Assembly: GCA_910578965.1 (NCBI GenBank)
Contig: CAJTSP010000153.1
Coordinates: 1 to 5,872, forward strand
Direction: 5' to 3'
DNA: 5,872 nucleotides
Source: an uncultured Oscillospiraceae bacterium
Lineage (GTDB): Bacteria; Bacillota; Clostridia; Oscillospirales; Ruminococcaceae
Both the position numbers and the translations under genes were made by a program. Each line of letters starts with the position of its first letter. The first letter of the stretch is position 1. Positions 4,328 through 5,872 of the stretch are shown here, piece by piece. The notes beneath the pieces were generated by a model. That model worked only from the letters and a program-made list of their open reading frames with translations. It ran no database searches and was not told the DNA's origin.

Positions 4328-5407
4328 ATGTTTGAACGTTTGCGCGATGTTGCAAGGCGGCTGGACGAGGTTAGCTACCAGCTACAGGACCCGGCCGTGC
4401 TGGCCGACCCGGCCCGGTATCCGGCCCTGATGAAGGAATATAAGGCCCTGACGCCCGTGGTGGACGCCTACAGCGCCTACCGCAAAGCCGAGGCTGCCTG
4501 CAAGGAGGCCAGGGCCCTGCTGGAAGACGGCGGGCTGGAGCCGGATTTCAAGGAAATGGTACAGCAGGAGTTTTGCGAAAACAGGCAAAAGCTGGAGGAA
4601 CTGGGCCGGCAGTTGAAAATTCTGCTGCTGCCGCGGGACGAAAACGACGGCAAAAATATCATTATTGAGATACGCGCCGGCGCAGGCGGCGAGGAGGCCG
4701 CCCTGTTCGCCCACAGCTTGTGGCGGATGTATGCCATGTACGCCGAGCGGCAGGGCTGGCGCTGCGAGGTGCTGGGTTGCAGCGAGACCGAGCTGGGCGG
4801 CATGAAGGAAATCAGCTTTTTGGTAGAGGGGCAGGGGGCGTACAGCCGCTTAAAGTTTGAGAGCGGGGTGCACCGGGTACAGCGGGTGCCCGAAACCGAG
4901 ACCCAGGGGCGGGTACACACCTCTACTGTAACGGTGGCGGTAATGCCCGAAGCCCAAGAGGTAGACCTGCAGTTGGACCTCTCGGAGGTAAAGATCGACA
5001 CCTTTCGCTCCTCCGGCGCGGGGGGGCAGCACATCAACAAAACCTCCAGCGCCATCCGGGTAACCCACCTGCCCACCGGCATGGTGGTGGAATGCCAGGA
5101 CGAACGCAGCCAGTACAAAAACAAGGATAAGGCGCTCAAGGTACTGCGCAGCCGCCTGCTGGCCCAAAAGCAGGCGGCGCAAAAAAACGAGATCGACGCC
5201 GCCCGCCGCAGCCAGGTAGGCACGGGCGACCGCAGCGAGCGCATCCGTACCTACAATTTCCCGCAGGGCCGCCTGACCGACCACCGGGTAGGGCTTACCC
5301 TCTATAAGCTTGGCAGCATTATGAACGGCGGGCTGGACGAGGTGCTGGACACCCTCGTTACGGCAGACCAGGCCGAAAAGCTGCGGGCTGCCGGGGAAGA
5401 AGGATAG
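4328..5407 (+). CDS. prfA: Peptide chain release factor 1
   Basis: Complete 359-residue RF1, the class I release factor that recognises UAA and UAG and triggers hydrolysis of peptidyl-tRNA in the ribosome. The helical N-terminal domain covers about 1-105. The conserved AGAGGEEAALFA stretch is near 117-128. The stop-codon tripeptide is P-E-T at 188-190 (in QRVPETETQGRVHTS), the RF1-type P-x-T rather than the SPF of RF2. The catalytic GGQ is at 232-234 (SSGAGGQHINKTSSAIRVTHLPTG), the expected place for RF1. Length and ends fit the family (about 355-360). GGGAG (4317-4321) lies 6 bases before the ATG. The frame is open further upstream but overlaps DUF951. It sits 23 bases after DUF951 and 7 bases before the sua5 start, indicating an operon. 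The gene ends in TAG, a codon its own product reads. prmC, which methylates the GGQ glutamine and often follows prfA, is not next to it. Confidence 0.97.
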   Translation: MFERLRDVARRLDEVSYQLQDPAVLADPARYPALMKEYKALTPVVDAYSAYRKAEAACKEARALLEDGGLEPDFKEMVQQEFCENRQKLEELGRQLKILLLPRDENDGKNIIIEIRAGAGGEEAALFAHSLWRMYAMYAERQGWRCEVLGCSETELGGMKEISFLVEGQGAYSRLKFESGVHRVQRVPETETQGRVHTSTVTVAVMPEAQEVDLQLDLSEVKIDTFRSSGAGGQHINKTSSAIRVTHLPTGMVVECQDERSQYKNKDKALKVLRSRLLAQKQAAQKNEIDAARRSQVGTGDRSERIRTYNFPQGRLTDHRVGLTLYKLGSIMNGGLDEVLDTLVTADQAEKLRAAGEEG

Positions 5408-5414
5408 ATACGCC

Positions 5415-5872
5415 ATGCAGACACTCATGATGCCGGCCTCCCCCGAGGCTATCCGGCTGGCAGGCCGGCTTTTGCAGGGCGGGGATATTGCCGCCATCCC
5501 CACCGAAACCGTATACGGCATTGCGGCCGACGCCCAAAACGGCGCAGCGGTAAACAAAATTTTTGCCGCCAAGGGCCGCCCGCAGGACAACCCGCTGATC
5601 GCCCACATCGGCGCCCTTTCCATGCTGAGCGGCCTTGCCGCCCCCCTGTCCGCCCCGCTTGCCGGGCAGGTACAGGCGCTGGCCGCGGCATTTTGGCCCG
5701 GGCCGCTCACGATCATCCTGCCCCGCGGGCCGGCGGTGGCAGACGAGGTATGCGCCGGGCTGGATACGGTAGCGGTGCGGATGCCCAGCCACCCGGCGGC
5801 ACGGGCGGTGATCGCCGCCTGCGGCCGGCCGCTGGCCGCCCCCTCGGCCAACCGCTCGGGCAGCCCCAGCCC
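5415..5872 (+). CDS. ywlC: Threonylcarbamoyl-AMP synthase, Sua5/YwlC type (3' end cut off)
   Basis: The first 152 residues of L-threonylcarbamoyladenylate synthase; the frame runs off the window end. The enzyme joins threonine, bicarbonate and ATP to give threonylcarbamoyl-AMP, the donor for the t6A37 modification of tRNAs reading ANN codons. Visible YrdC-domain motifs are PTETVYG (29-35), AAKGRPQDNPLIAHI (51-65), FWPGPLT (93-99), GLDTVAVRMPSHP (115-127) and AAPSANRSG (141-149), including the substrate-binding K53, R55 and S144-A145-N146. The start ATG at 5415 has AAGGA (5400-5404) 10 bases upstream, inside the 3' end of prfA, so translation may be coupled. In-frame ATGs also occur at 5427 and 5430. 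Firmicutes versions usually carry a C-terminal Sua5 domain (about 340 residues in total, as in YwlC); whether this one does cannot be seen. A TsaC-only short form would be about 190-210 residues. Confidence 0.95.
   Translation, partial: MQTLMMPASPEAIRLAGRLLQGGDIAAIPTETVYGIAADAQNGAAVNKIFAAKGRPQDNPLIAHIGALSMLSGLAAPLSAPLAGQVQALAAAFWPGPLTIILPRGPAVADEVCAGLDTVAVRMPSHPAARAVIAACGRPLAAPSANRSGSPS

Noticed and set aside
5821..5832. GCGGCCGGCCGC 12-bp palindrome
   Set aside because: It lies inside the sua5 coding sequence and encodes the ordinary CGRPL stretch. It shows that GC-only palindromes occur here by chance.
4850..5851. 333-codon minus-strand open frame opposite prfA and sua5
   Set aside because: It is fully antisense to two highly conserved genes and shows no domain.

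Overview
The window looks like ordinary chromosome from a GC-rich gut-type Firmicute, probably class Clostridia near Oscillospiraceae/Ruminococcaceae (Faecalibacterium, Subdoligranulum or Gemmiger-like). The grounds are the gene families (DUF975, DUF951 and DUF4364 are essentially Firmicutes families), strong AAAGGAGG-type ribosome binding sites, and GC-rich coding sequence separated by short AT-rich promoter islands. The genus is inference. I see no phage, insertion sequence, tRNA, rRNA or CRISPR.

Layout: (1) 1-162 is an upstream region with a good sigma-A promoter at 80-108. (2) A DUF975 multi-pass membrane protein is at 163-960 (+). (3) A 127-bp gap with a 10-bp perfect hairpin leads into a coiled-coil, lysine/arginine-rich hypothetical protein at 1088-2071 (+). 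(4) A 214-bp convergent intergenic region at 2072-2285 holds hairpins and terminators. (5) A DUF4364 winged-helix-like protein is at 2286-2843 (-), with its own promoter at 2956-2984 embedded in an 11-bp perfect inverted repeat. (6) A protein with two S1 RNA-binding domains is at 3022-3927 (-). (7) A divergent promoter region spans 3928-4112. (8) A rightward translation cluster follows: DUF951 small protein (4113-4304), prfA/RF1 (4328-5407) and the start of the Sua5/YwlC threonylcarbamoyl-AMP synthase gene (5415 to the window end, incomplete).

The theme on the right half is translation. RF1 reads UAA/UAG stops, and Sua5/YwlC makes the activated intermediate for the t6A37 modification of ANN-decoding tRNAs. 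A small Cys-containing DUF951 protein is co-transcribed with them, and an S1-domain RNA-binding protein is divergent from them. The left half has a membrane protein and a coiled-coil protein of unknown function, with no visible functional link.

I did not find a convincing new multi-gene system. The items most worth a second look are the uncharacterised coiled-coil protein, the perfect inverted repeat wrapped around the -35 box of the DUF4364 promoter, the hairpin leader of the coiled-coil gene, a perfect hairpin inside the S1 gene, and the absence of prmC between prfA and sua5.
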